Positions 18,367-29,582 of a stretch of DNA of 64,000 bases are shown here, in pieces. A program made the translations under genes and the position numbers. The stretch spans positions 124,001 through 188,000 of the forward strand of contig NZ_SRUU01000004.1 in the NCBI RefSeq assembly GCF_004791585.1, read 5' to 3'. How positions within the stretch are numbered: the stretch's first letter is position 1; every line of letters begins with the position of its first letter. The stretch is from Mesorhizobium sp. M1C.F.Ca.ET.210.01.1.1. GTDB taxonomy: Bacteria > Pseudomonadota > Alphaproteobacteria > Rhizobiales > Rhizobiaceae. The notes below the pieces were generated by a model. The model did not search any database. It was not told where the DNA came from and worked only from the letters and a program-made list of their open reading frames with translations.

Positions 18367-19238
18367 TGGGACAGACCAGGCTTCATTTTACAGCCGGCAA
18401 GATCGAAGCCGACCGCATCTTCGCCGCGCTCGATCAGGCCTTCGAGGATGACGGCCTGCCCATCGCCGTGCTGGAGATCGACGAGGAAAAAGACATCCAC
18501 GAAGTGTCGCTCTATGCCGATGGCGACATCGATCCTATTGAAGCGCGGGTGAAGGATGTCCTTGCCGGTCTCGGTCTGCCGAAATCTCTTGGGCGCGAAA
18601 CGCTGCCCGATATCGACTGGGTGGCGCGCTCGCTCGAAGGACTGAAGCCGGTCCGCGCCGGGCGTTTCTTCGTCCATGGCGCGCATGATCGTGACAAGCG
18701 CCATAGCAGCGATCTCGCCATCGAGATCGAGGCTGGCCTTGCCTTCGGCACGGGCCATCACGGCACCACCGCCGGCTGCCTAGAAATGCTGGACCAGGTG
18801 GTGCGACGCGAGCGTCCACGCAACGCGCTCGATCTCGGCACGGGAAGCGCGGTGCTGGCGATCGCACTGGCCAAGCTCTCGCATATTCCAGTGCTGGCAA
18901 CCGACATCGACCCGGTCGCTGTCCGCGTCGCCGCCGCCAATGCGAGGCTTAACCACGTGAAGGCGCTGGTCGAGACGGTGACGGCGCCGGGCTTCCATCA
19001 CCCGATCTTCGGCAGGCGCGCGCCATTCGACCTGATCGTCGCCAACATCCTGGCGCGGCCGCTGATGCGGCTGGCGCCGGAGATGGCCAGGCACATCAGG
19101 CTCGGCGGCTCGCTGGTGCTCTCAGGCATCCTCGACCGGCAGCGCGATGCCGTGATCTCAGCCTATGTCGGCCAGAGCTTCCGCCACGTCCGTACCTTGC
19201 ATCGCGAGGGCTGGGTGACGATTCACCTGAAGCGCTAA
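18366..19238 (+). CDS. prmA: Ribosomal protein L11 methyltransferase
   Basis: 290 residues. Signature parts are [19 protein letters not shown] motif [27 protein letters not shown], and [13 protein letters not shown], the NIL(A) loop typical of PrmA. It trimethylates lysines and the N-terminus of L11 in the cytoplasm. The N-terminal substrate domain, which binds L11, is present (residues 1-100) although divergent, as in other alphaproteobacteria. The first base of its ATG is the last base of the SCO stop codon, so the two genes are coupled. Confidence 0.92.
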   Translation: MGQTRLHFTAGKIEADRIFAALDQAFEDDGLPIAVLEIDEEKDIHEVSLYADGDIDPIEARVKDVLAGLGLPKSLGRETLPDIDWVARSLEGLKPVRAGRFFVHGAHDRDKRHSSDLAIEIEAGLAFGTGHHGTTAGCLEMLDQVVRRERPRNALDLGTGSAVLAIALAKLSHIPVLATDIDPVAVRVAAANARLNHVKALVETVTAPGFHHPIFGRRAPFDLIVANILARPLMRLAPEMARHIRLGGSLVLSGILDRQRDAVISAYVGQSFRHVRTLHREGWVTIHLKR

Positions 19239-19337
19239 GACCCAGCATCATCCAACTGTCTGGCCCTGCCGAAATCGATTCCGGTTTGCAAAGCCATGCG
19301 CTACGGTCGCGGCAAGCCATACGAGGGAGATGCCAAA

Positions 19338-21182
19338 ATGTTCCAGACCTTTGATTCTGCCGGCGATCCCGCAGTCGGCAAGCCGCGCGTGGCGATGCTG
19401 CGCCAATGGCTGGCTGAGAACGGCCTGGACGGCTTCATGGTACCGCGCGCCGACGAGCATCAGGGCGAATATGTCGCCGACCGTTCGGCGCGGCTGAAAT
19501 GGCTGACCGGCTTCAGCGGCTCGGCCGGCGTCGCCATCATCCAGCGCGACCGCGCCTTCATCTTCGTCGACGGCCGCTACACACTGCAGGTGCGCAGCGA
19601 AGTCGACCTTTCGATCTTCACCGTCGAAAGCCTCATCGACAATCCGCCGGCCTCCTGGATCAAGGACAATCTCGGCAAGGGCGCAAGACTCAGCTTCGAT
19701 CCGTGGCTGCACACGATCGGCGAGGTCAAGGCGCTGAAGGCCTCGGCTGAGCAATCCGGCGCGACGCTGGTGCCGCTCGACAAGAACCCGATCGATATCA
19801 TCTGGAAGGACCAGCCCGAGCCGCCGCGCGCACCGGTGGAGCTCCACCCGATCGCCTTTGCCGGCGAGCTCGCCAAGGACAAGCTGGCGCGGCTGGCGGG
19901 CGCCATCGAAAAGGAGGGCGCGACCCATGCGGCGCTCACCGACCCCTCTTCAATAGCCTGGGCGTTCAACATCCGTGGTGGCGACGTGGCGCACACGCCG
20001 CTGGCGCTGGGCTTCGCCATCCTTGCCGCCGACGGCAAGCACCAGCTCTTCATGGACCCGCGCAAATTCTCGCGCCAGGTCGCGGCCTATCTCACCCAGC
20101 TTGCCGACCTGCACGATCCGGGCGAGTTCGACGCAGCCATCGCTGGGCTTGCCGACGATGGCGCGAAAATCGCGCTCGATCCCGTGCTGGCGGCGGAAAA
20201 GCTCAAGATGCTGGTCGAGGACAATGGCGGCAAGGTCGTTTCGGCCGCCGACCCCGCCCGCATCCCGCGCGCCACCAAGAACCAGGCCGAGATCGCCGGC
20301 AGCCGCGCCGCGCACCGCCGCGACGGCGCGGCGATCGCCAAGCTGCTCTGCTGGCTCGACCGGCAGGAGCCGGGAAAGCTCGACGAAATCGACGTCGTCA
20401 CCAGGCTCGAGGAGGTGCGCCGTCAGACCGGCGAGGAAACGCAGATGCCGTTGCGCGACGTCTCCTTCGACACCATTTCCGGCGCCGGCCCGAACGGCGC
20501 CATCATGCACTACCGCGTGTCGCGCGCCACCAGCCGCAAGCTTCAGAACGGCGAGCTGTTCCTGCTCGATTCCGGCGGACAGTACCAGGACGGCACCACC
20601 GACATCACCCGCACCGTTCCGATCGGCCAGCCGACCGAGGAGATGCGCGAGCGCTTCACGCTGGTGCTGAAAGGCATGATCGGCATCTCGATGCTGCGCT
20701 TTCCGGCAGGCACCCGCGGCTCGGAGATCGATGCGGTCGCCCGCATAGCGCTGTGGAAGCATGGCTGCGACTTTGCCCATGGCACCGGCCATGGCGTCGG
20801 CTCCTATCTCGCGGTCCACGAAGGCCCGCAGCGCATCGCCCGCACCGGCACCGAGAAGCTGCTTGCCGGCATGATGCTGTCCAACGAGCCCGGCTACTAC
20901 AAGGAAGGCGCCTACGGCATCCGCATCGAGAACCTGATCCTGGTGACGCCCGCCGAGCCGATCGAGGGCGGCGATATCGCCACGCATGGCTTTGAGACGT
21001 TGACGCTGGCGCCAATCGACAAGCGCCTCATCCGCACCGACCTTCTGACGCGCGACGAGCTGCACTGGCTCGACCAGTATCACGCGCGGGTCTTGGCGGA
21101 GATCGGTCCGATGGTGGACGGCGAAACGCTGGCCTGGCTGGAGAAGGCGACAGCGCCGCTGCCGCACGACGCGAAAATCTGA
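19338..21182 (+). CDS. pepP: Xaa-Pro aminopeptidase (aminopeptidase P, M24B)
   Basis: 614 residues, the long three-domain form (two creatinase-like N-terminal domains plus the pita-bread catalytic domain) as in eukaryotic XPNPEP1, rather than the roughly 440-residue E. coli PepP. Metal ligands are visible in LLDSGGQYQDGTTDITRT (two Asp), TGHGVGSYLAVHEGP (His), SNEPGYY (Glu) and IENLILV (Glu). It removes N-terminal residues preceding proline. The start at 19338 has GAGGGAGA upstream. It converges with azlD, with 3 bp between stops. Confidence 0.92.
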   Translation: MFQTFDSAGDPAVGKPRVAMLRQWLAENGLDGFMVPRADEHQGEYVADRSARLKWLTGFSGSAGVAIIQRDRAFIFVDGRYTLQVRSEVDLSIFTVESLIDNPPASWIKDNLGKGARLSFDPWLHTIGEVKALKASAEQSGATLVPLDKNPIDIIWKDQPEPPRAPVELHPIAFAGELAKDKLARLAGAIEKEGATHAALTDPSSIAWAFNIRGGDVAHTPLALGFAILAADGKHQLFMDPRKFSRQVAAYLTQLADLHDPGEFDAAIAGLADDGAKIALDPVLAAEKLKMLVEDNGGKVVSAADPARIPRATKNQAEIAGSRAAHRRDGAAIAKLLCWLDRQEPGKLDEIDVVTRLEEVRRQTGEETQMPLRDVSFDTISGAGPNGAIMHYRVSRATSRKLQNGELFLLDSGGQYQDGTTDITRTVPIGQPTEEMRERFTLVLKGMIGISMLRFPAGTRGSEIDAVARIALWKHGCDFAHGTGHGVGSYLAVHEGPQRIARTGTEKLLAGMMLSNEPGYYKEGAYGIRIENLILVTPAEPIEGGDIATHGFETLTLAPIDKRLIRTDLLTRDELHWLDQYHARVLAEIGPMVDGETLAWLEKATAPLPHDAKI

Positions 21183-21185
21183 TTG

Positions 21186-21482
21186 CTACCCGACGAACTG
21201 CCTGGCCAGAATCAAGACTGCAGCGCCGGCCAGGAACATCGCCATCAGGCCGCCGCGCAGCGAGACTATCGCCGTGACGATCAGCGCCGCCCATTCGGCG
21301 GGGCCGGCGCCAAGCACAGCCGGCGCCACCAGCGTCGTCAGCACCGCCGCCGGCACCGCGTTCAAGCCGGCCTCGACACGCGGATGGACGTTGTCGAAGC
21401 GCGAGATGACCAGGTGCCCGCCGACGCGGGTGAGATAGGTGGCGATCGCACCTGCGATGATGATCCAGAAGGTGGTGCTCAT
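21186..21482 (-). CDS. azlD: AzlD branched-chain amino acid export subunit
   Basis: 98 residues, three hydrophobic segments. The N-terminus MSTTFWIIIAGAIATYLTR and the LNAVPAAVLTTLVAP segment are typical of AzlD (DUF583). It forms a two-part exporter with AzlC, exporting leucine-type amino acids or analogues in B. subtilis and BrnFE systems. Its ATG overlaps the azlC stop by 4 bp. Confidence 0.88.
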   Translation of the reverse strand: MSTTFWIIIAGAIATYLTRVGGHLVISRFDNVHPRVEAGLNAVPAAVLTTLVAPAVLGAGPAEWAALIVTAIVSLRGGLMAMFLAGAAVLILARQFVG

Positions 21483-22207
21483 GGCCGTTCCCCCACGCCG
21501 CTGTGGTGCGGCGGCAGTATGACGGCGAGCAGCACACCGGCAACGGCGCCGATGGAGACGTGCCAGGGCGAGCCCACCGTCTTGTAGGCGACGATGGAGG
21601 CGACAGCGCTTGCCGCGACGATCGGCAGCCAGAGCGGCCGCTTGCGGAAGCCCATGACAAGACCGAGGAAATAGATCGGCAGCAGGAAGTCGATGCCCAG
21701 CGCGTGCGTGTCGGGGATGAGCTTGCCGAACACCGCGCCAAGCGCGCTTTCGATCACCCAGAACACGTAGACCGGCAGGCCGAGCCCGAGATACCAGGCA
21801 AAGCCCACCGTCTCCCCGGACACCGCCTTGGCCTCCGAAACGGCATATTGCGGATCGGTCATGATGAAGAAGCCGAGCGCCTGCTGCACAACCGGCCAAT
21901 GCGCGATTCGCCGCCCGAGGCCGGCGGAATAGAGCACATGGCGGAAATTCACGGCGAAGATCGACAGCACGATCAGCCACGGTGCGACATGCTGGCCGAA
22001 CAGTTCGATGCCGACCATCTGGCTGGCGCCGCCGAAAATCAGCGCGCTCATCAAAAAGGCTTCGAGGACTGAAAACCCGTTGTCGACGGCTAAAGCGCCA
22101 AACAACACGGCGAACGGCGCCGAAGCGACGACCACCGGCATCGACAGCCGCACGCCGTCCCAGAAATCGCTTCTCGCGCGGCCTTCGCAGATTGCTTCCG
22201 CTGACAT
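21479..22207 (-). CDS. azlC: AzlC branched-chain amino acid export permease
   Basis: 242 residues, with about seven hydrophobic segments. Family features include DGVRLSMPVVVASAPFAVLFG near the start and FGGASQMVGIELFG. It pairs with AzlD. The 210-bp upstream gap holds a dispersed palindromic repeat and a 16-bp stem-loop rather than a recognisable regulator gene; azlCD may also be read through from the ligA side. Confidence 0.9.
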   Translation of the reverse strand: MSAEAICEGRARSDFWDGVRLSMPVVVASAPFAVLFGALAVDNGFSVLEAFLMSALIFGGASQMVGIELFGQHVAPWLIVLSIFAVNFRHVLYSAGLGRRIAHWPVVQQALGFFIMTDPQYAVSEAKAVSGETVGFAWYLGLGLPVYVFWVIESALGAVFGKLIPDTHALGIDFLLPIYFLGLVMGFRKRPLWLPIVAASAVASIVAYKTVGSPWHVSIGAVAGVLLAVILPPHHSGVGERP

Positions 22208-22222
22208 TCAACTGCTCCCTTT

Positions 22223-22269
22223 TGCATGTCGCCCAGAAGTGCGCAGCGGGTCCGGGATAACGGCATGCA
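22223..22269. repeat. Dispersed palindromic repeat, copy A
   Basis: A 47-bp element starting TGCATGTCGCCCAGAAGTG and ending GGGATAACGGCATGCA, with complementary 9-bp ends (one G-T). Two other copies are at 25332-25377 and 61233-61274. It lies 16 bp upstream of azlC. This type of intergenic repeat is common in rhizobial genomes. Confidence 0.85.
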
Positions 22270-22285
22270 TCAAAACAAGAACTTG

Positions 22286-22322
22286 AAGCGCGTCGCTTGA
22301 AACGGGTTCAGGCGACGCGCTT
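22286..22322 (-). repeat. 16-bp stem-loop upstream of azlC
   Basis: AAGCGCGTCGC at 22286-22296 pairs with 22312-22322. The stem continues through a G-T pair and TGAA/TTCA to a 5-nt loop, 16 bp in all. It lies between DUF2461 (leftward, ends at 22418) and azlC. It may be the terminator of the ligA-DUF2461 transcript or a second small intergenic repeat. Confidence 0.6.
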
Positions 22323-22417
22323 TCAGGCGGCTTGATGTAGGGAGCGTCGCCTTCCTTGTCACACCAATTCGCTTGACCCGACGATCAGCGGAACTGATCG
22401 CCGGCCTGTCGGATGGC

Positions 22418-23103
22418 TCACACAGCCTTGCCTTGGAGCGCCCTGCCCCAGTCGAGCAACGGCTTGGCGCGCAAGGTGAAATCGACAAGGTCGTCGACCA
22501 GCGCCGGCGAATAAATCGTGGCCGGATCGATGTCGTGCCGGACCACGAAATGGCGGTTGCGGACAGCCTGGGCGAGATCTGCTTCGGTGACCTCCTCGAA
22601 GCCCCGCGGCGCACGCTTCAGGCAGTCTTCCTGATCGAGCGCCAGACCGCCCTTCTTCAGCGCCGTTGCCATGGCGCGGAACGCCGCCGGCTTCGTCACG
22701 ATCGCCTTGCGCATCGCCTGCAACAGTTCCGGGCCCGGTTGCCACCAAGCAACACCCGCGAAGCAGCGCTCGAGACCGATATGCACGTAGAAGACACCCT
22801 GCTCCATCTTGGTGCCGTCCGGCGACAGGATGGCCGACAGATGCCGGTTGTAGGGCCTCTTGTCCTTGGAGAAGCGTACATCGCGATTGATGCGGAACAG
22901 CGACCTCTTGCGGTCGCCGCGCAGGCCGAGTTTTGCCTTCTCAAACCGCTCGCTGAGCGTCTCGACCAGATCGCAGAACGGCTCGTGCAGCTCGCTTTGA
23001 TAAAGGTCGCGGTTCTCCTGGAACCACTCGCGGCTCTGGTGGAAGTCGAGCGCCTTCAGGAACGGGATGGCCTTCTGCCCGAAGCCTTTGAACGCACCGG
23101 CCA

Positions 23104-23104
<1 letters not shown>
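22418..23104 (-). CDS. DUF2461 family protein
   Basis: 228 residues of the TIGR02453/DUF2461 family (FLKALDFHQSREWFQENRDLYQSE and FRINRDVRFSKDKRPYNRH are its hallmark stretches). The function is unknown; no catalytic motif can be named. It is cytoplasmic. Its ATG overlaps the ligA stop by one base, so it is translated together with the ligase, a pairing that may hint at a DNA-related role but is not proof. Confidence 0.85.
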
Positions 23105-25419
<2,315 letters not shown>

Positions 25420-25526
25420 CTATAAATCAGGATTCGGCATGGGGGAGTCGGCTCGCACAAAAATCATTCCTGAACAGCAGGATGCAGCCATCTGCTGACT
25501 CATGCTCCAAGCGGAAAGATCAGGCA

Positions 25527-27200
25527 CTAAGCGGCGGCCGTATTCTCGCGCAGCAGCCGATCGGCCGCGGCGCGCGCCTCGTCGGTGATGGTGGCGCCGG
25601 CCAGCATGCGCGCGATCTCCTCCTGGCGCGCCGCGCGATCCATTTCGGCAATGCCGGTGGCGACCCGGTCCTTGCCGCCGGACTTGGAGATCAGGAAATG
25701 CGTGGCGGCGCGTGCCGCCACTTGCGGCGCATGAGTGACCGAAAGCACCTGCACCCGCTTCGAGAGCCGCGCCAGCCGCTGGCCGATGGCGTCGGCCACC
25801 GCGCCGCCGACGCCGGTGTCGATCTCATCGAAGACAAGAGTCGGGGCCGAACCGCGGTCGGCCAGCGCCACCTTAAGCGCCAGAAGGAAGCGCGACAGCT
25901 CGCCGCCCGAGGCGACCTTCATCATCGGCCCAGGCCTGGTGCCCGGATTGGTGCGCACCCAGAATTCGACCTGGTCGATGCCTTCTTCCATGCGGCTTTC
26001 GGCATCGCTCACCATCTCGACGATGAATTCCGCCCGTTCCAGCTTGAGCGCCGGCAATTCGGCCATCACCGCCTTGGTCAGCCCGGCTGCAGCCGCGTGA
26101 CGCAGCGATGAGAGCTGCGCCGCGGAAATGTCGTAAGCCTCGCGCGCGGCGGCCGCCTGTTTCTGCAGCCCGTGCAGCCGCTCCTCGCCGGCGTCGAGGT
26201 CGGCCAGGTCGGCCGCCATCGTGTCGCGCAGCTGCGCCAGGTCATCGACCGCGACATTGTGCTTGCGCGAGGCCGCGCGCAGCGCAAACAGCCGCTCCTC
26301 GGCCTTTTCGAGGCGTTGCGGATCGTACTCGGTGGCGCGAAGCGCCAATTCCACACCGGACTGCGCCGCGTCGAGCGATATCATCGCCTCGTCCAGCGAT
26401 TTCACCACGTCGTCGAGCAGTCCCGGAACCTCGCCCGACTTGCGCTGCAGCCGCCGCAGCAGGCTGGCAAGTTGCGGCAGAGGCGAAGACGGCCCCGAAA
26501 GCACATCCTGCGCATCGTGAATCTCGGACGCGATCTTTTCGGCGCGCATCATCCGGGCGCGCAGTTCTGCCAGTTCGGTCTCCTCGCCCGGCTGCGGGTC
26601 GAGCTTCGCCAGCTCGGCGACCGAGGCCCTGAGATAATCGGCCTCGCGCGCCGCCGCCTCGACCTTGGCGCGGTGCCGGGAAAGCTCCTGCTCGCAATTC
26701 CGCCAGTAGCGCCAGGCCTCGCCTGTGCCGCGCACGGCGCCCAGATGACCGCCGAAACTGTCCAGCAACTCGCGATGCGCGCCAGGGTCGACGAGCGCGC
26801 GCTCGTCGTGCTGGCCGTGAATCTCGACCAGCGCCCGGCCGACATCGCGCATCAGGGTGACGCTGGATGGCTGGTCGTTGACGAAGACGCGCGTGCGGCC
26901 GTCGGCGGTCTGCACGCGGCGCAGGATGATGTCGCCATCGTCCTCGATGTCGTTGTCGGCAAGCAGCGCGCGCGCCGGATGGTTGCGCGGCACGTCGAAC
27001 ACGGCGATGACCTGGCCCTGCGCCGCGCCATGGCGGACAAGCGAAGCGTCGCCGCGCGCGCCGAGCGCCAGCGACAACGCGTCGAGCAGGATGGATTTGC
27101 CGGCGCCGGTCTCGCCGGTCAGCACCGAAAGTCCGGGCAGGAAATCGATGTCCAGCTTCTCGATCAGGACGATATCGCGGATCGACAGTCTGGACAGCAT
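25527..27200 (-). CDS. recN: DNA repair protein RecN
   Basis: 557 residues of the SMC-like RecN family. The Walker A motif GETGAGKSILLDAL begins near residue 29, a coiled coil fills the middle, and the C-terminal half holds ASGGELSRFLLALK (signature), LVFDEIDTGVGG (Walker B) and VLSVTHAPQVAA. It tethers broken DNA ends during recombinational repair. The start at 27200 (MLSRLSIRD) is the standard RecN N-terminus. It is preceded by bamD with an 8-bp gap, so is probably cotranscribed. I saw no clear LexA box directly upstream. Confidence 0.95.
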   Translation of the reverse strand: MLSRLSIRDIVLIEKLDIDFLPGLSVLTGETGAGKSILLDALSLALGARGDASLVRHGAAQGQVIAVFDVPRNHPARALLADNDIEDDGDIILRRVQTADGRTRVFVNDQPSSVTLMRDVGRALVEIHGQHDERALVDPGAHRELLDSFGGHLGAVRGTGEAWRYWRNCEQELSRHRAKVEAAAREADYLRASVAELAKLDPQPGEETELAELRARMMRAEKIASEIHDAQDVLSGPSSPLPQLASLLRRLQRKSGEVPGLLDDVVKSLDEAMISLDAAQSGVELALRATEYDPQRLEKAEERLFALRAASRKHNVAVDDLAQLRDTMAADLADLDAGEERLHGLQKQAAAAREAYDISAAQLSSLRHAAAAGLTKAVMAELPALKLERAEFIVEMVSDAESRMEEGIDQVEFWVRTNPGTRPGPMMKVASGGELSRFLLALKVALADRGSAPTLVFDEIDTGVGGAVADAIGQRLARLSKRVQVLSVTHAPQVAARAATHFLISKSGGKDRVATGIAEMDRAARQEEIARMLAGATITDEARAAADRLLRENTAAA

Positions 27201-27208
27201 CAGGAGTG

Positions 27209-28078
27209 TCAGGCGCCGGTGATCAGCTTCCCGGCCTTGGATATCCACGATCCGGCATTTTCACGCGGCTGAAGCCCGTTGCTCTGCAGGAGCTTGTAGG
27301 AGTCCTTGTACCACTGGCTGTCCGGATAGTTGTTGCCGAGCACCGCCGCGGCCGTCTGCGCCTCCGAGGTAAGGCCCATCGCATAATAGGCTTCGGTCAG
27401 GCGCGCGAGCGCTTCCTCGACATGGCGCGTGTTGGAGTAGGTCTCGACCACAGTGCGGAAGCGCTTGACGGCGGCGATATACTCGCGGCGTTCGAGATAG
27501 TAGCGGCCGATCTGCATCTCCTTGCCGGCGAGCTGGTCGGTGGCGAAGCGGATCTTGTCCTTGGCGTCGTCGACATATTCGGAGGTCGGCCAGCGCGTCA
27601 CCAGGTCCTGCATGGTCTGCACGGTCTGGCGCGCTTCCTTCTGGTCCTGGGTCACATCCTTGATCTGCCGGTAGTAACTCAAGCCGATGATGTACTGTGC
27701 ATAGGCCGCATCGTCGGTCGACGGGTAGAGCGTCAGGTAGCGCTTGGCGGAACCGATCGCCTCGTCATAATGCCCGGCGCGATAGTCGGCGAAGGCGCCC
27801 ATCACCATCGATTTGCGGGCGAATTCCGAATAGGGGTGCTGGCGGTCGACGGCGTCGAACTTCTTGCTCGCCTCGTCGAGGCGGCCGGCATTAAGGTTGG
27901 CGAGGCCCTGATTGTAGAGAACGTCGGCGGGTTCGGTCTGGTCGACATAGGTCGCCAGGTTGACGTCCTTCTCGGACGACATGCAGGCCGACAATACCAG
28001 CGACGGGGCAATCAACGAAAACGCCAGGAAAACAGCCCGATGCGGCGCCTTCGATTGACCAACTCGCGAAAAAAACAT
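27209..28078 (-). CDS. bamD: Outer membrane assembly lipoprotein BamD
   Basis: 289 residues. The N-terminal signal ends in a lipobox (PSLVLSAC), so the mature protein is anchored by a lipidated Cys. Tetratricopeptide repeats follow ([49 protein letters not shown]). It belongs to the BAM complex that inserts beta-barrel proteins in the outer membrane. The start at 28078 places the signal peptide correctly. It lies between lpxC and recN, linking envelope genes to DNA repair genes in this operon. Confidence 0.93.
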   Translation of the reverse strand: MFFSRVGQSKAPHRAVFLAFSLIAPSLVLSACMSSEKDVNLATYVDQTEPADVLYNQGLANLNAGRLDEASKKFDAVDRQHPYSEFARKSMVMGAFADYRAGHYDEAIGSAKRYLTLYPSTDDAAYAQYIIGLSYYRQIKDVTQDQKEARQTVQTMQDLVTRWPTSEYVDDAKDKIRFATDQLAGKEMQIGRYYLERREYIAAVKRFRTVVETYSNTRHVEEALARLTEAYYAMGLTSEAQTAAAVLGNNYPDSQWYKDSYKLLQSNGLQPRENAGSWISKAGKLITGA

Positions 28079-28222
28079 GTTTGAATTCCGCCCTTTCGGC
28101 GTCGTTTCGGTCCGGGCCGCAGCCATAAACCATTATCCCCTTGCCCGGCAACGCTATGTCCGGCCAATCGCACATTTTTGTGGCGGTTTGGCGCTGTGCT
28201 CACACCCGCATAAATTCAGGGC

Positions 28223-28248
28223 CTTGTGATGCACTTGTGCAACACAAG
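28223..28248. repeat. 26-bp near-perfect palindrome between lpxC and bamD
   Basis: CTTGTGATGCACTTGTGC continues to AACACAAG; its arms of 6 and 5 bp are interrupted by one mismatch. It starts 32 bp beyond the lpxC stop (leftward) and 145 bp before bamD. It may end lpxC transcripts or bind a dimeric protein before bamD. There is no T-tract. Confidence 0.4.
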
Positions 28249-28279
28249 CTTCCCTACAAAACCAGAAGATCGTTAAGAA

Positions 28280-29227
28280 TCAGATCACCCAAGGGGCGTA
28301 GACCGGTCCGCTGACCGCGATCATCTCGGCAACGCGGCCGCGTTCGCGGCGCCGCGTCTCGACGATCTCGAAGGCCGTACGGTCGGACAGCAACCGGCGC
28401 AGCGCCGCCGCATTCATCCGGTGACCGCCGCGATAGGAGCGGAAGCAGCCGATGAAGCGCGCGCCGGCGAGCGCCAGGTCGCCCATCGCGTCGAGCGTCT
28501 TGTGGCGGGCGAATTCGTTGGGATAGCGCAAGCCGCCGACATTGATGACGCGGTTGTCGTCGCCGATGACCAGCGAGTTCTCCAGCGACGAGCCGAGCGC
28601 GTAGCCGGCGGCCCACAGCCGCTCGACGTCCTTCATGAAGCCGAAGGTGCGGGCCCGCGCGATATCGCGGCGGAAGATGTCGGGGTTGATGTCGGAGGCA
28701 AAGAGCTGGCGGCCGATGGCCGGGCTCTCGAAATCGATCTCGATCTCGAAGCGCGTGCCGTCATAGGGGCGGAACTCCGCCCAGGATGCGCCGGCTTCGA
28801 TACGAACCGGCTTGACCACGCGAATATAGCGGCGCTTGACCGCAAGAGACTCGATGCCGGCCTGGTCGAAGGCCTCGACGAAGGCGGCCGCGCTGCCGTC
28901 GAGAATGGGGACCTCCGAGCCATCGATCTCGATGACGAGATTGTCGACGCCAAGCCCGAACACCGTCGCCATCAGGTGCTCGACGGTTCCGATGTGCTCG
29001 CCGGCCGGATCGCCGAGCATGGTGCAAAGGTCGGTGGCGCCGACCTCGGAGACCAGCGCGCGAAACTCGCGGCCCTCGCCGCCATTCGAAAGATGGAACA
29101 CGATGCCGGTGTCGGCGTCGGCGGGCAGGAAATGAACGGTGACAGGCTTGCCGCTATGGACGCCTGTGCCGGTCAACGTCACGCGCGTTTTTACTGTCGT
29201 CTGATAGTCGTGCAAGACAAACCCCAT
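28280..29227 (-). CDS. lpxC: UDP-3-O-acyl-N-acetylglucosamine deacetylase
   Basis: 315 residues. It makes the first committed step of lipid A synthesis, a zinc-dependent deacetylation. Visible motifs are GVHSGKPV near the start, GTVEHLMATVFGLG (zinc His), EIDGSEVPILDGS, and HKTLDAMGDLALAG (zinc His and Asp). The start at 29227 (MGFVLHDYQTT) matches the family. It is separated from ftsZ by a 355-bp gap with a terminator, so it probably has its own promoter there. Confidence 0.95.
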   Translation of the reverse strand: MGFVLHDYQTTVKTRVTLTGTGVHSGKPVTVHFLPADADTGIVFHLSNGGEGREFRALVSEVGATDLCTMLGDPAGEHIGTVEHLMATVFGLGVDNLVIEIDGSEVPILDGSAAAFVEAFDQAGIESLAVKRRYIRVVKPVRIEAGASWAEFRPYDGTRFEIEIDFESPAIGRQLFASDINPDIFRRDIARARTFGFMKDVERLWAAGYALGSSLENSLVIGDDNRVINVGGLRYPNEFARHKTLDAMGDLALAGARFIGCFRSYRGGHRMNAAALRRLLSDRTAFEIVETRRRERGRVAEMIAVSGPVYAPWVI

Positions 29228-29507
29228 AAGCCCTAGCTGCCGGCGTCCGCTTTGTCGGCCTCTGAGCATCTCCAACCAGATGGATCATCCGGCGTCCGCG
29301 CAATGCGGCAAAATGAACAGGGCATGCGGCTCTGATATGATCGGCAGGCTGGGCCAACTCCCCGAATCCCGGCGTACCGACTTTAGTCCTGCGCGAAGAT
29401 AATGGCCCGTCCGGGAGACTCCAAATCACGGTTTCTTACCCTGTGTAACCGCGAAACCGAGCAAGGAAGCGCTTATAACGTACTGTTTTAAAACAGCTTT
29501 TAAAGGA
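29228..29507 (-). promoter_or_regulatory. lpxC upstream region (gap without a gene)
   Basis: No open frame here looks coding. Between the ftsZ terminator and lpxC there is a perfect 14-bp AT-rich palindrome, CTGTTTTAAAACAG, at 29483-29496, and GANTC sites at 29364 and 29417. I cannot pick out a confident -35/-10 pair. Inference: this is the lpxC-bamD-recN-ligA promoter region. Confidence 0.4.
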
Positions 29508-29537
29508 AACAGGCAGACGATCTCTCGCCTGCCTGTT
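29508..29537 (-). terminator. ftsZ terminator
   Basis: AACAGGCAG at 29508-29516 pairs with CTGCCTGTT at 29529-29537 across a 12-nt loop. On the transcribed (leftward) strand the stem is followed by TTTCCTTT. It lies 46 bp after the ftsZ stop. Two GTTAAC palindromes flank its right side (29535 and 29555). Confidence 0.7.
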
Positions 29538-29582
29538 AACAACCGTTATATATCGTTAACGATCAGCGGCCCGCTCATTCGA

